From the NCBI GenBank assembly GCA_023380955.1, contig JAMCTB010000192.1, forward strand, positions 1-5,305: a stretch of 5,305 nucleotides of DNA, given 5' to 3'. The notes under the pieces were generated by a model that was given only the letters and a program-made list of their open reading frames with translations, had not been told where the DNA came from and did no database searches. Positions 1 to 5,302 of this stretch are shown piece after piece. The position numbers were made by a program, and so were the translations under genes. Position 1 is the stretch's first letter; every line of letters starts with the position of its first letter. Origin of the DNA: Chloroflexota bacterium (GTDB taxonomy: Bacteria; Chloroflexota; UBA6077).

Positions 1-1284
1 CTCGCCCGCCCGCTGGGGATGCCTCCCTTGAGGGAACTGGCCAGGCCGGGGATGCAGGTTCGCATCGCCTTCCCCGACCGGGTGAAGGGGGGTGCCCATC
101 CGCTGGCGCATCGGCGGGTGTCGATCCCGCTGATCGTGGGGGAACTGAAGAGGTCTGGCGTCCGTGATGAGGACATCAAGCTGATCTGTGCCATGGGACT
201 CCACCGCAAGAACACCCTGGAAGAGCTGTACTGGTACCTGGGCAAGGAGATCGTCGATCAGTTCTGGCCGGATCGGCTGCTGATGCACGATGCCGAGGAC
301 CCAGCGGGTATAGTGGACCTGGGGAAGGATGAGATGGGCAACGTGGTCACCTTCAACCGGGAGATGGCCGAGTGCGACCTGCCTATCCTGATCGGCCACG
401 TCCAGGGGAACCCCTACGGCGGGTACAGTGGCGGCTACAAGATGTGCGTAACGGGGCTCACCAGCTGGCGCTCCATCGCCTCCCACCACACCCCCTCCAC
501 CATGCATCGGGACGACTTCGTGCCGGTCAGCACCCACAGCTTGATGCGGAAGCAGTTCGATTCCATCGGAAGGGCCATCGAGAAGGGGATAGGCAAGCGG
601 CTGTTCGTGGTGGATGCGGTGACTGGAACCAGGGCTCAGGTGCTGGGTGTGTACGCGGGAGTCCCCGATGCCGTACAGGAGGAGAGCTGGAAGCTGGCGG
701 ACAGACGCACCAACGTGGCCCTGAAGCTGGACCGAAAGGCCGACGTCCTGGTGTACGGGCTGCCGCGCTCCTTCCACTACGGCCCCGGCATGGGGAGCAA
801 TCCGATCCTGATGCTCCAGGCCATCGGCGCCCAGCTAACCCGGGCATACGACGTGTTCAACGAGGGCGGTGTGATCATCGCACCGGCTGTCTGCGACGGC
901 TGGTTCAACGACGATTGGTTCGGCTGCTACCGGCCCGCGTACGCCCGCATGCAGCAGTGCACGGACCTTGGAGAGGTGATGCGGTTCCAGGAGGAGCTGG
1001 CCACGGATCCCGAGGGGATCTACCGGTATCGCTTCTCCCACGCCTATCACCCCTTCCACGCCCTGTCCATGATCTCCATGGGAGCGATCACCCACCAGCG
1101 CGCGAACGCCGTCTTCATCCCGGGGGCCAGGGAGCCGGGGTACGCCCGAGCCATGGGCTGCATCCCCACCCACGACTTCGCCGAGGCCCTCCGTCGGGCG
1201 GAGCGCTACGTAGGCACGAACCCCGCGATCCTGGCGGTGCCGGACGCCTTCACCCAGGTGGGAGTCCACCTGCATATGGCGTAG
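1..1284 (+). CDS. LarA-like nickel-pincer enzyme (DUF2088 / lactate racemase family), 5' partial
   Basis: The reading frame is open from base 1 to the TAG at 1282-1284. The ATG at 19 is probably not the start: the codons before it read LARPLG and continue into MPPLRELARPG, which matches the family's internal 'PIG..L.ELA' segment, so roughly 40-50 N-terminal residues lie left of the window. LarA racemises D/L-lactate with a nickel pincer cofactor covalently attached to a lysine; homologues act on other 2-hydroxyacids. Seen here: GLHRKNTLEEL (His codon at 202, equivalent to LarA His108), GGYSGGYK (Lys codon at 439, equivalent to cofactor-binding Lys184) and SHH (second His codon at 487, equivalent to His200). 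Two expected residues differ: the position of catalytic His174 (10 before the Lys) is Asn (codon 409), and the D-x-T-R-P motif reads DRVK. Family membership is secure; substrate and racemase activity are not. The 3' end is complete and is followed by a repeat element, not by another gene of the same transcript. Confidence 0.88.
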   Translation, partial: LARPLGMPPLRELARPGMQVRIAFPDRVKGGAHPLAHRRVSIPLIVGELKRSGVRDEDIKLICAMGLHRKNTLEELYWYLGKEIVDQFWPDRLLMHDAEDPAGIVDLGKDEMGNVVTFNREMAECDLPILIGHVQGNPYGGYSGGYKMCVTGLTSWRSIASHHTPSTMHRDDFVPVSTHSLMRKQFDSIGRAIEKGIGKRLFVVDAVTGTRAQVLGVYAGVPDAVQEESWKLADRRTNVALKLDRKADVLVYGLPRSFHYGPGMGSNPILMLQAIGAQLTRAYDVFNEGGVIIAPAVCDGWFNDDWFGCYRPAYARMQQCTDLGEVMRFQEELATDPEGIYRYRFSHAYHPFHALSMISMGAITHQRANAVFIPGAREPGYARAMGCIPTHDFAEALRRAERYVGTNPAILAVPDAFTQVGVHLHMA

Positions 1285-1336
1285 AGCGCGTCACGGAGGG
1301 CGTCCTCAAAGTTCCCCGTGATGGCGCTGGACGGAT

Positions 1337-1419
1337 CGTCATTCCCGCGCACGCGGGAATCCAGGGGCTGGCGAGCCACCACACCGGGGACGTGGATCCC
1401 CGCTTTCGCGGGGATGACG
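1337..1419. repeat. Paired inverted-hairpin intergenic repeat (REP/dRS3-like)
   Basis: Two 27-nt units face each other: CGTCATTCCCGCG...GGGAATCCA (1337-1363) and its inverted copy ending GGGGATGACG (1393-1419), identical at 23 of 27 positions, separated by 29 nt. Each unit is itself a hairpin: 1341-1349/1352-1360 (9 bp, 2-nt loop) and 1396-1403/1408-1415 (8 bp, 4-nt loop). A T-A pair in the first stem (1343/1358) is a C-G pair in the second, a compensatory change. The 'GTCATTCCCGCG..CGCGGGAATCC' unit is a widely dispersed bacterial repeat type. No T-run follows, so a factor-independent terminator is not supported, although it lies just after the LarA-like gene. Confidence 0.85.
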
Positions 1420-1481
1420 GGGCAGGACACAGCCGGTGCCGCGCGACTGTGGGAAAGGCCTAGCCGATCCCGTCGGGGTAG

Positions 1482-1510
1482 TTGACACACTACGGCGGCC
1501 GTCTTATGCT
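1482..1510 (+). promoter_or_regulatory. Sigma70-type promoter of the moaD-like gene
   Basis: A perfect -35 box TTGACA (1482-1487) is followed by a 17-nt spacer and a -10 box TATGCT (1505-1510; 4 of 6 matches to TATAAT). Transcription would start near 1517, giving a leader of about 55-65 nt before the moaD-like start. This also excludes far-upstream starts for that gene. It probably drives AOR as well, since no equally good promoter is visible between the two genes. Confidence 0.65.
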
Positions 1511-1579
1511 GCCACCTGCGGGCGCGGTCCCGCTCGGTCTACCGCCAGGGGTGATCCACCCCCGTTCGTCGTGAAACGC

Positions 1580-1816
1580 ATGCCATCGGTAACCGTCACC
1601 CTCCACGGCACCCTTCAGCACTCGCTACCATCCGGCGAGAAGGTAGCGCTCGTCAGCGTCCAGGTTCCCACCACGGTCTCCGAGCTGCTCAAGGGGTTGG
1701 GGCTGCCTGTGGAGATCGTCTCCATGCTCTACCTGAACGGCGAGAAGGTCTCGATGGATGCTTCGGTCAAACCAGGCGACCTGGTGGAGGTGTTCCCGCT
1801 GCTGTGCGGAGGCTGA
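1580..1816 (+). CDS. moaD: MoaD/ThiS-like sulfur-carrier protein
   Basis: 78 residues, the usual size of a MoaD beta-grasp protein. The N-terminal strand is MPSVTVTLHGTL, then VPTTVSELLKGLGLP (strand and helix), YLNGEKVSMD, and the typical end KPGDLVEVFPLLCGG. The terminal Gly-Gly is the site that MoeB/ThiF-type enzymes adenylate and that then carries a thiocarboxylate; in molybdenum/tungsten cofactor synthesis this sulfur builds the dithiolene of molybdopterin. A MoaD homologue beside an AOR is a familiar arrangement and suggests it serves that enzyme's pterin cofactor. The start is ATG 1580; an in-frame GTG at 1571 would add three residues. The best Shine-Dalgarno candidate, AGGGGTG at 1547-1553, is too far from either start, so initiation signals are weak. 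No MoaE, MoeB or other cofactor gene is in view. A role in another sulfur-transfer pathway cannot be excluded. Confidence 0.83.
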   Translation: MPSVTVTLHGTLQHSLPSGEKVALVSVQVPTTVSELLKGLGLPVEIVSMLYLNGEKVSMDASVKPGDLVEVFPLLCGG

Positions 1817-1846
1817 GCGGGGGCCGGGGCGTCTCCCCGTCCCACT

Positions 1847-1926
1847 TGTAGGGGCGGACCGCTGTGTCCGCCCGCGGCCTGGTTCGGAATGCGCTGGGCG
1901 GGCCGGCAGGGCCGCCGGCCCCTACA
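1847..1926. repeat. 80-bp palindromic element of two facing hairpins (TGTAGGGGC ends)
   Basis: The ends are a perfect 9-bp inverted repeat, TGTAGGGGC (1847-1855) and GCCCCTACA (1918-1926). Inside each end is a hairpin with an 8-bp stem and 6-nt loop: GGGCGGAC/GTCCGCCC (1852-1859/1866-1873) and GGGCCGGC/GCCGGCCC (1900-1907/1914-1921). It fills most of the gap between the moaD-like gene and AOR, ending 20 nt before the AOR ribosome-binding site. The architecture resembles the element at 1337-1419 but the sequence is unrelated. It is likely a non-autonomous REP-type dispersed repeat. No target-site duplication is obvious. Confidence 0.8.
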
Positions 1927-1945
1927 CATGTTTATAGCTGTTAAT

Positions 1946-1953
1946 GGGGGAGG
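1946..1953 (+). promoter_or_regulatory. Ribosome-binding site of AOR (decides the start)
   Basis: GGGGGAGG lies 5 nt before ATG 1959. It overlaps an alternative in-frame ATG at 1944, which has only TTTATAGCTGTTA upstream and no ribosome-binding site. This favours 1959, whose product begins MPYGYNGKILRVDLS, the normal AOR N-terminus. Confidence 0.75.
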
Positions 1954-1958
1954 CGAGG

Positions 1959-3875
1959 ATGCCATACGGGTACAACGGCAAGATCCTGAGGGTTGACCTG
2001 AGCGCCGGCTCCTGGACGGTGGAGGAGCCGGACGAGCTGTTCTACCGGCGCTACTGGGGCGGCCAGGGCCTGGCCAGCTACTACCTGCGGAAGGAGCGGG
2101 CGCCAGGCACCGATCCCCTGGGACCGGACAACCTGCTCATCTTCGCGACGGGCGTCATGACCGGCAGCAAACTCCCAGCCATGCCTCGTTACAGCGTCGC
2201 CGCCCGCTCGCCGTTGACCGGCCTCTGCGGCGAGTCCGAGGCAGGAGGGTTCTGGGGCCCCGAGCTGAAGTTCGCGGGCTACGACGCCGTCATCCTGAAG
2301 GGCCGCGCCGACCACCCCGTCTACCTTTGGATCCACGACGGTGAGGTGGAGATTCGAGACGGCCGCGACCTGTGGGGGATGTCGACGGGCGACGCCCGAG
2401 ACGCCATCCGCAAGAAGGTGGGGGAGCCTCGGGCCAGGGTTGCCGGGATCGGCCCCGCTGGCGAAAACCTCGTCCGCTACGCCTGCGTGCTGAACGAGAA
2501 CAAGCACGCCAACGGCCGCAACGGCATGGGCGCGGTGATGGGCTCCAAGAACCTGAAGGCTATAGCCGTTCGCGGCAAGGGCGGTCCTGAGGCCAAGGAC
2601 CCGGAGGCCGTCCACGACCTCGCGCGGTGGTACGCGGCCCAAGTGCCCGTCAATCCCACGCTGAAGGTGCTCCACGATCAGGGCACGCCGGGCCTGGTGA
2701 GCGGACTGGACGCCGCCGGCATGTTCCCCACGCGGAACTTCAACTCCGGCACCTTCGAGGGGGCGAAGTCCCTCGATTGGGATGCCTACCAGCGGGAGAT
2801 TTTCGTGGAGGGCGGCTCCTGCTACGCTTGCTCCATTCGGTGCAAGCGGATCGTCAAGTCGGATGGCGAGTACCCGGCAGACCCGGCTTACGGCGGTCCC
2901 GAGTACGAGACTATCGGCTCATTCGGCTCCGCCTGCGGGATCGACAACGTGCACGCCGTCGCCCGGGCGCACGACCTGTGCAACCGGTACGGACTGGACA
3001 CCATCTCCACCGGCATGAGTATCGCCTTCGCCATGGAATGCTTCGAGGACGGCATCCTGAGCAGGGACGAGTGCGACGGCCTCGACCTCAACTGGGGCAA
3101 TACTGGCGCTATGCTGACCCTGGTGGAAAAGATCGCGCGCCGCGAGGGGATCGGCGACCTGCTGGCCGAGGGCAGCGCCCGCGCCGCGAAGAAGATCGGC
3201 CGCGGGGCCGAGCGGTTCACCGTCGAGGTGAAGGGTCAGGAACTGCCGATGCACGAGCCGAGGGGTAAGCCCGGCGTGGGTCTCGGATACGCTGTGGCCG
3301 ACATGGGCGCCGACCACCTCCTCATCGCCCACGATCCGGGCTTTCAGTTGAAGGAGTCGGGCGTCTTCAAGACCCTCGCCCCGCTGGGGGTGCTGGAGCC
3401 CGTGGACGGCCTGGACCTCGGCCCGCGCAAGGTGCGCCTCTTCCGCCCGCTGGAGGACATCTACACCTTCTGGCGTGCCGCTGGGGTCTGTCTCTTCGGT
3501 TATGCCCCAAGGGTCTCGGTGCCGCTGGAGAAGTTCGTCGAGATGGCGAGGGCGGTCACGGGCTGGGACTTCGGGGCCTACGAGCTGGTGAAGGCCGGCG
3601 AGCGCACGACGAACCTGACCCACGCCTTCAACGTGCGGGAGGGGGCGAGGCGCGACCTGGACCGGCTGCCCGAGCGCTTCTTCGAGCCGCTGCCGGACGG
3701 GCGGCTGAAGGGTGTGTCGATATCGAAGCAGCAACTCGAGGAGGCGATAACCCTGCTCTACCAGATGAGAGGGTGGGACCCGGCCACCGGCATCCCAACC
3801 CGGGCACGGCTGGAGGAGCTGGACATCCCCTGGGTAGCGGACGTGCTGAGTTCGGCAGGGGTAGCCGTGGGCTAG
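1959..3875 (+). CDS. aor: Aldehyde:ferredoxin oxidoreductase (AOR family, tungsten/molybdenum bis-pterin enzyme)
   Basis: 638 residues, full length for the family. AORs oxidise aldehydes to acids and reduce ferredoxin, using a W (or Mo) bis-pterin centre and one [4Fe-4S] cluster in the cytoplasm. N-terminal domain: GKILRVDLS, RYWGGQGLASYYL, then GGFWGPELKFAGYDAVILKG (about 96-115). Pterin-binding region: GENLVRYA (from 168) and NGRNGMGAVMGSKNLKAI (ending about 202). Cluster ligands: Cys288, Cys291 and Cys295 in CYACSIRC, and Cys511 in AAGVCLFG. EYETIG around Glu317 matches the segment holding the proposed catalytic Glu of Pyrococcus AOR. ELPMHEPRG (428-436) and the C-terminal FNVREG and RGWDPATGIPT blocks are also typical. 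Oddity: the residue five before Cys511, usually Asp in the DxxGLC pterin motif, is Arg506. It probably shares a transcript with the moaD-like gene 142 nt upstream. Substrate is unknown; distant AOR paralogues with other roles (for example BamB-like) remain possible. It ends 22 nt from the convergent toxin gene with no terminator hairpin visible. Confidence 0.94.
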   Translation: MPYGYNGKILRVDLSAGSWTVEEPDELFYRRYWGGQGLASYYLRKERAPGTDPLGPDNLLIFATGVMTGSKLPAMPRYSVAARSPLTGLCGESEAGGFWGPELKFAGYDAVILKGRADHPVYLWIHDGEVEIRDGRDLWGMSTGDARDAIRKKVGEPRARVAGIGPAGENLVRYACVLNENKHANGRNGMGAVMGSKNLKAIAVRGKGGPEAKDPEAVHDLARWYAAQVPVNPTLKVLHDQGTPGLVSGLDAAGMFPTRNFNSGTFEGAKSLDWDAYQREIFVEGGSCYACSIRCKRIVKSDGEYPADPAYGGPEYETIGSFGSACGIDNVHAVARAHDLCNRYGLDTISTGMSIAFAMECFEDGILSRDECDGLDLNWGNTGAMLTLVEKIARREGIGDLLAEGSARAAKKIGRGAERFTVEVKGQELPMHEPRGKPGVGLGYAVADMGADHLLIAHDPGFQLKESGVFKTLAPLGVLEPVDGLDLGPRKVRLFRPLEDIYTFWRAAGVCLFGYAPRVSVPLEKFVEMARAVTGWDFGAYELVKAGERTTNLTHAFNVREGARRDLDRLPERFFEPLPDGRLKGVSISKQQLEEAITLLYQMRGWDPATGIPTRARLEELDIPWVADVLSSAGVAVG

Positions 3876-3897
3876 GACGGGCGAAAGGATTTGACCG

Positions 3898-4350
3898 CTA
3901 CGCAGGCGGTGAAGAGTAATCGCTGATCCACACCCCGAGGGGAAAACGGTCGCCGAGTGTGTTCCGAAGGCGACGGTCCGCATAGACCAGGGGCAACTGA
4001 GCGAGCTGCGCCAACGTCACGTACAGACCATCGTAAAGGGAACACCTGTAGGCGGCAGCTGTGGCGTAGGCCATGACGATCAGGCTGTTGGAGCGAACCG
4101 TCCGGAGCTCCAACCCGAGAAAGGCGTCAATAGCCAGTCGCCCGTCCTCGCTACTTATGCGGCGACGCGAGACAGCCTTTCGGATGGCACCGGCGAACTC
4201 GTAGCGGATATTGTCGGGAGCTAGGAGGGAGATACGGCCGCGGCGGTAGTCTTCCAGTACGGCGAGAGCTTCGGGAACGTGGTCCTCATCTTCCAGATGC
4301 CACTTGAGCGCGACGGATGTGTCCACCACGAAGAACGGTGTATCAGTCAC
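3898..4350 (-). CDS. vapC: VapC-type PIN-domain toxin (putative ribonuclease)
   Basis: 150 residues, a typical single PIN domain. The four acidic metal-binding residues expected of an active PIN nuclease are visible: Asp10 in FFVVDTSVALKW, Glu51 in NIRYEFAGAI, Asp107 in SLYDGLYVTLA and Asp125 in LVYADRRLRN. VapC toxins cleave RNA (tRNA or rRNA in characterised cases) and are held inactive by their antitoxin; this copy looks intact. Translation starts with GTG at 4350-4348, inside the end of the antitoxin gene (8-nt overlap, GTGACTGA), with AAGGA 8 nt upstream as ribosome-binding site, so the two are translationally coupled. The reading direction is opposite to AOR, and the two genes converge. 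The RNA target cannot be inferred. Confidence 0.88.
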   Translation of the reverse strand: MTDTPFFVVDTSVALKWHLEDEDHVPEALAVLEDYRRGRISLLAPDNIRYEFAGAIRKAVSRRRISSEDGRLAIDAFLGLELRTVRSNSLIVMAYATAAAYRCSLYDGLYVTLAQLAQLPLVYADRRLRNTLGDRFPLGVWISDYSSPPA

Positions 4351-4537
4351 ACCCTCTTTCCTTGCGCGCCTCGTGTACTAGATCATCGGCTGGGATGCCG
4401 ATACGCCCGATCTTGCGGCGGACCTCCAGGACCCTGTCCACGGCCTTAGATCGCCGAGCGATCTCTTCAGGTGTCACGCGCTCGGCCGATGGAATCCTTA
4501 TTCTTGGGATTCGGCGGGGAGACTTAGATTCCTTCAT
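4343..4537 (-). CDS. Antitoxin partner of the PIN toxin (VapB-like)
   Basis: 64 residues, highly charged. The N-terminus is basic (KSPRRIPRIRIP), followed by predicted helices (TPEEIARRSKAVDRVLEVRRK) and a C-terminal DDLVHEARKERG segment of the kind that wraps the PIN toxin in VapBC pairs. It is identified mainly by position: it directly precedes the toxin, overlaps it by 8 nt, and is the first gene of the operon. ATG 4537 has GAGGG (4550-4546) 8 nt upstream. Such antitoxins usually bind their own promoter as a complex with the toxin; a DNA-binding fold (ribbon-helix-helix or AbrB) is not obvious by eye, so the antitoxin family is unassigned. Confidence 0.75.
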   Translation of the reverse strand: MKESKSPRRIPRIRIPSAERVTPEEIARRSKAVDRVLEVRRKIGRIGIPADDLVHEARKERGCD

Positions 4538-4545
4538 GCTTGCGG

Positions 4546-4564
4546 CCCTCTGTCAAACATTATA
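4546..4564 (-). promoter_or_regulatory. -10 box and ribosome-binding site of the antitoxin-toxin operon
   Basis: On the minus strand a perfect TATAAT (4564-4559) is followed by GAGGG (4550-4546) and the antitoxin ATG at 4537. This gives a very short leader of about 15 nt. At 17-18 nt upstream of the -10 there is no good -35 hexamer (AGGTTT at 17), so the promoter may be weak or need an activator. An AT-rich ATTA-5-TAAT inverted motif (4559-4571) overlaps the -10 and could be an operator, but it is too short to be sure. Confidence 0.5.
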
Positions 4565-4673
4565 TCGTAATCGCGGCCTCCAAACCTATTGACTTTCGTT
4601 GGTCCGACATCAGCTGACCAGGCTGACCTGGCCTCCGCGGGCCAAGTGCACTCAGGTTTAGTTAGACCGTCTG

Positions 4674-4892
4674 GTGCGAACTTTCAAGGGCGATGTGCGA
4701 CAACACGCGTTGCACTTCTACCTACCCATCCTCCGCCGTTACGGCACAATCGACGTCTACGCTCGCCCCACACCGGATACGCAAGCAACAGAACCTGGCA
4801 TCGGAGCCGGCCTACAAGAATGTCGCGGGTTCAAGCTCGAAGAGCTAAGATTTGTACCGAACTCGAGTCGTCCCAATCAGGTTGCTACCTGA
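4674..4892 (+). CDS. Small ORF of unknown function, possibly a gene remnant
   Basis: 72 codons from a GTG start, with a TAG in the same frame just upstream at 4659-4661. The product contains HALHFYLPILRRYGTIDVY and ends CRGFKLEELRFVPNSSR. Its composition is more protein-like than the overlapping reading frames, with aromatic and charged residues well spread. I do not recognise a family. No ribosome-binding site precedes the GTG. It could be a hypothetical gene, the tail of a decayed gene, or a chance ORF. It shares the frame of the PIN stub downstream but the two are separated by the TGA at 4890-4892. Confidence 0.25.
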   Translation: MRTFKGDVRQHALHFYLPILRRYGTIDVYARPTPDTQATEPGIGAGLQECRGFKLEELRFVPNSSRPNQVAT

Positions 4893-4973
4893 CACATACC
4901 CGTGACTGAATCCTGGCCGCCACACTGCATCCGGACAGTGTCGGCCGATCCTTTTATCGAGCTAGGGCGTGGG

Positions 4974-5063
4974 ATGCGAGCACTTCTCGACACCAACATT
5001 CTTATCCACCGAGAGGCGCCAGTAGTCGTTCATGGAAACGTCGGACTCGTTTTCAACTGGCTA
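4974..5063 (+). pseudogene. N-terminal stub of a second PIN-domain gene, broken by a MITE-like insertion
   Basis: ATG 4974, with AGGG 6 nt upstream, starts MRALLDTNILIHREA and runs to VGLVFNWL (codons to 5063). The LLDTNILIHRE motif is the first PIN strand with its metal-binding Asp; the phrase with GLVFNWL matches a PIN family distinct from the intact VapC. Only 30 residues of an expected domain of well over 100 remain. The protein-like sequence ends exactly where the TA-flanked element begins. Removing that element does not restore the gene: the frame would read on into the next repeat and stop at once (ACA GGA TAG). The gene was therefore already truncated, or the rest lies beyond further insertions to the right of the window. 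The frame runs on to a TGA-free stretch through the repeat and stops at 5168, with no meaningful extra sequence. Confidence 0.65.
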
Positions 5064-5165
5064 ACGGTAGTTTGTTACCTCTGGCAGGGGTATTGCTGGG
5101 TGGGATGGACGGAGGTCCCGTCCGCGACTCAGCGCACAGCTCGTCCGAATCTGACAAACTACCGA
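5064..5165. mobile_element. 102-bp MITE-like element flanked by TA (IS630/mariner style)
   Basis: The terminal inverted repeats are an 11-bp perfect match, CGGTAGTTTGT (5065-5075) and ACAAACTACCG (5154-5164), each one base inside the ends. The element is bordered on both sides by TA (5062-5063 and 5166-5167), the target duplication typical of IS630/Tc1-mariner transposases. It is too short to encode a protein. It contains an inner hairpin GGACGG-5-CCGTCC (5107-5123). It sits directly against the end of PIN-like coding sequence. The parent transposase is not in this window. Confidence 0.6.
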
Positions 5166-5166
5166 T

Positions 5167-5234
5167 AACAGGATAGACAGGATGTAGAGAGATGGGCAGG
5201 ATAGGTCACCTATTTCGTATCCTGCCCATCCTGT
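5167..5234. repeat. CAGGAT-type palindromic repeat cluster
   Basis: Three CAGGAT cores (5169, 5178, 5197) face two inverted cores ATCCTG (5219, 5228); core spacing is 9 nt on both arms. The strongest hairpin is a perfect 13-bp stem, GATGGGCAGGATA (5191-5203) with TATCCTGCCCATC (5218-5230), around a 14-nt loop that itself contains GGTCACC. The outer arm AACAGGATAGACAGGATG matches the inverted right arm at 15 of 18 positions. TTTT follows the stem at 5234-5237, so a weak terminator role is possible, but the pattern is that of a dispersed intergenic repeat. Confidence 0.7.
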
Positions 5235-5273
5235 TTTCGCTGATGGGAGCCGGCGTTCCCCCACTAGCATTTT

Positions 5274-5302
5274 GGAGCCTGGGTTGTCCCAACCCAGGCT
5301 CC
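5274..5302. repeat. Perfect 12-bp hairpin at the right window edge
   Basis: GGAGCCTGGGTT (5274-5285) and AACCCAGGCTCC (5291-5302) are exact inverted copies around the 5-nt loop GTCCC. A further GGGAGCC at 5245-5251 can pair with GGCTCCC at 5297-5303, so the hairpin may be one part of a longer element. It is a fourth, unrelated palindrome family in this window. No T-run is visible before the sequence ends. Confidence 0.65.

Larger units (their letters stand above)
4538..4973. other. Gene-poor spacer between the toxin-antitoxin operon and the PIN remnant
   Basis: Apart from the operon's promoter region and one weak small ORF (4674-4892), nothing here is recognised. A small 5-bp hairpin CCAGG-CTGA-CCTGG occurs at 4618-4631. 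Base use looks less GC-rich and the third-position GC bias of the left-hand genes is weaker, which fits degraded or acquired DNA. No tRNA-like cloverleaf or tandem repeat array was seen. Confidence 0.45.

Noticed and set aside
1291..1321. TCACGG/CCGTGA stem after the LarA-like gene as a terminator
   Set aside because: Only 6 bp with a 19-nt loop and no following T-run.
372..1463. Long plus-strand ORF (363 codons) overlapping the LarA-like gene
   Set aside because: It is an out-of-frame shadow in GC-rich coding DNA: Arg/Pro/Gly-rich product with no family motifs, and it runs through the repeat at 1337-1419.
1436..1579. Upstream extension of the moaD-like gene to an ATG at 1436
   Set aside because: It would cross the TTGACA/TATGCT promoter, and the added residues are not beta-grasp-like; the 78-residue form matches MoaD length.
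1944..1958. AOR start at ATG 1944
   Set aside because: The GGGGGAGG ribosome-binding site overlaps this codon and is correctly spaced for ATG 1959.
1941..2675. Minus-strand ORF (244 codons) opposite the AOR start
   Set aside because: Antisense shadow of clear AOR coding sequence, without its own ribosome-binding site or domain.
2919..3983. Long minus-strand ORF (354 codons) opposite AOR
   Set aside because: Antisense shadow of AOR and the toxin end; low-complexity product rich in His, Arg, Leu and Gln and no recognisable domain.
4589..4909. Plus-strand ORF of 106 codons after the antitoxin promoter
   Set aside because: It has poor composition (Arg/Thr/Ser/Pro-rich), no ribosome-binding site and overlaps the more protein-like 4674-4892 frame.
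5167..5234. CRISPR-like array
   Set aside because: Cores are only 6 nt, in mirrored orientation, with no unique spacers of regular 30-40 nt length.
5191..5237. Hairpin plus TTTT as an intrinsic terminator
   Set aside because: The stem is part of a multi-copy-looking CAGGAT repeat, the T-run is only four bases, and no intact gene lies just upstream.
5061..5270. Minus-strand ORF of 69 codons
   Set aside because: It consists almost entirely of the MITE-like and CAGGAT repeat sequence.
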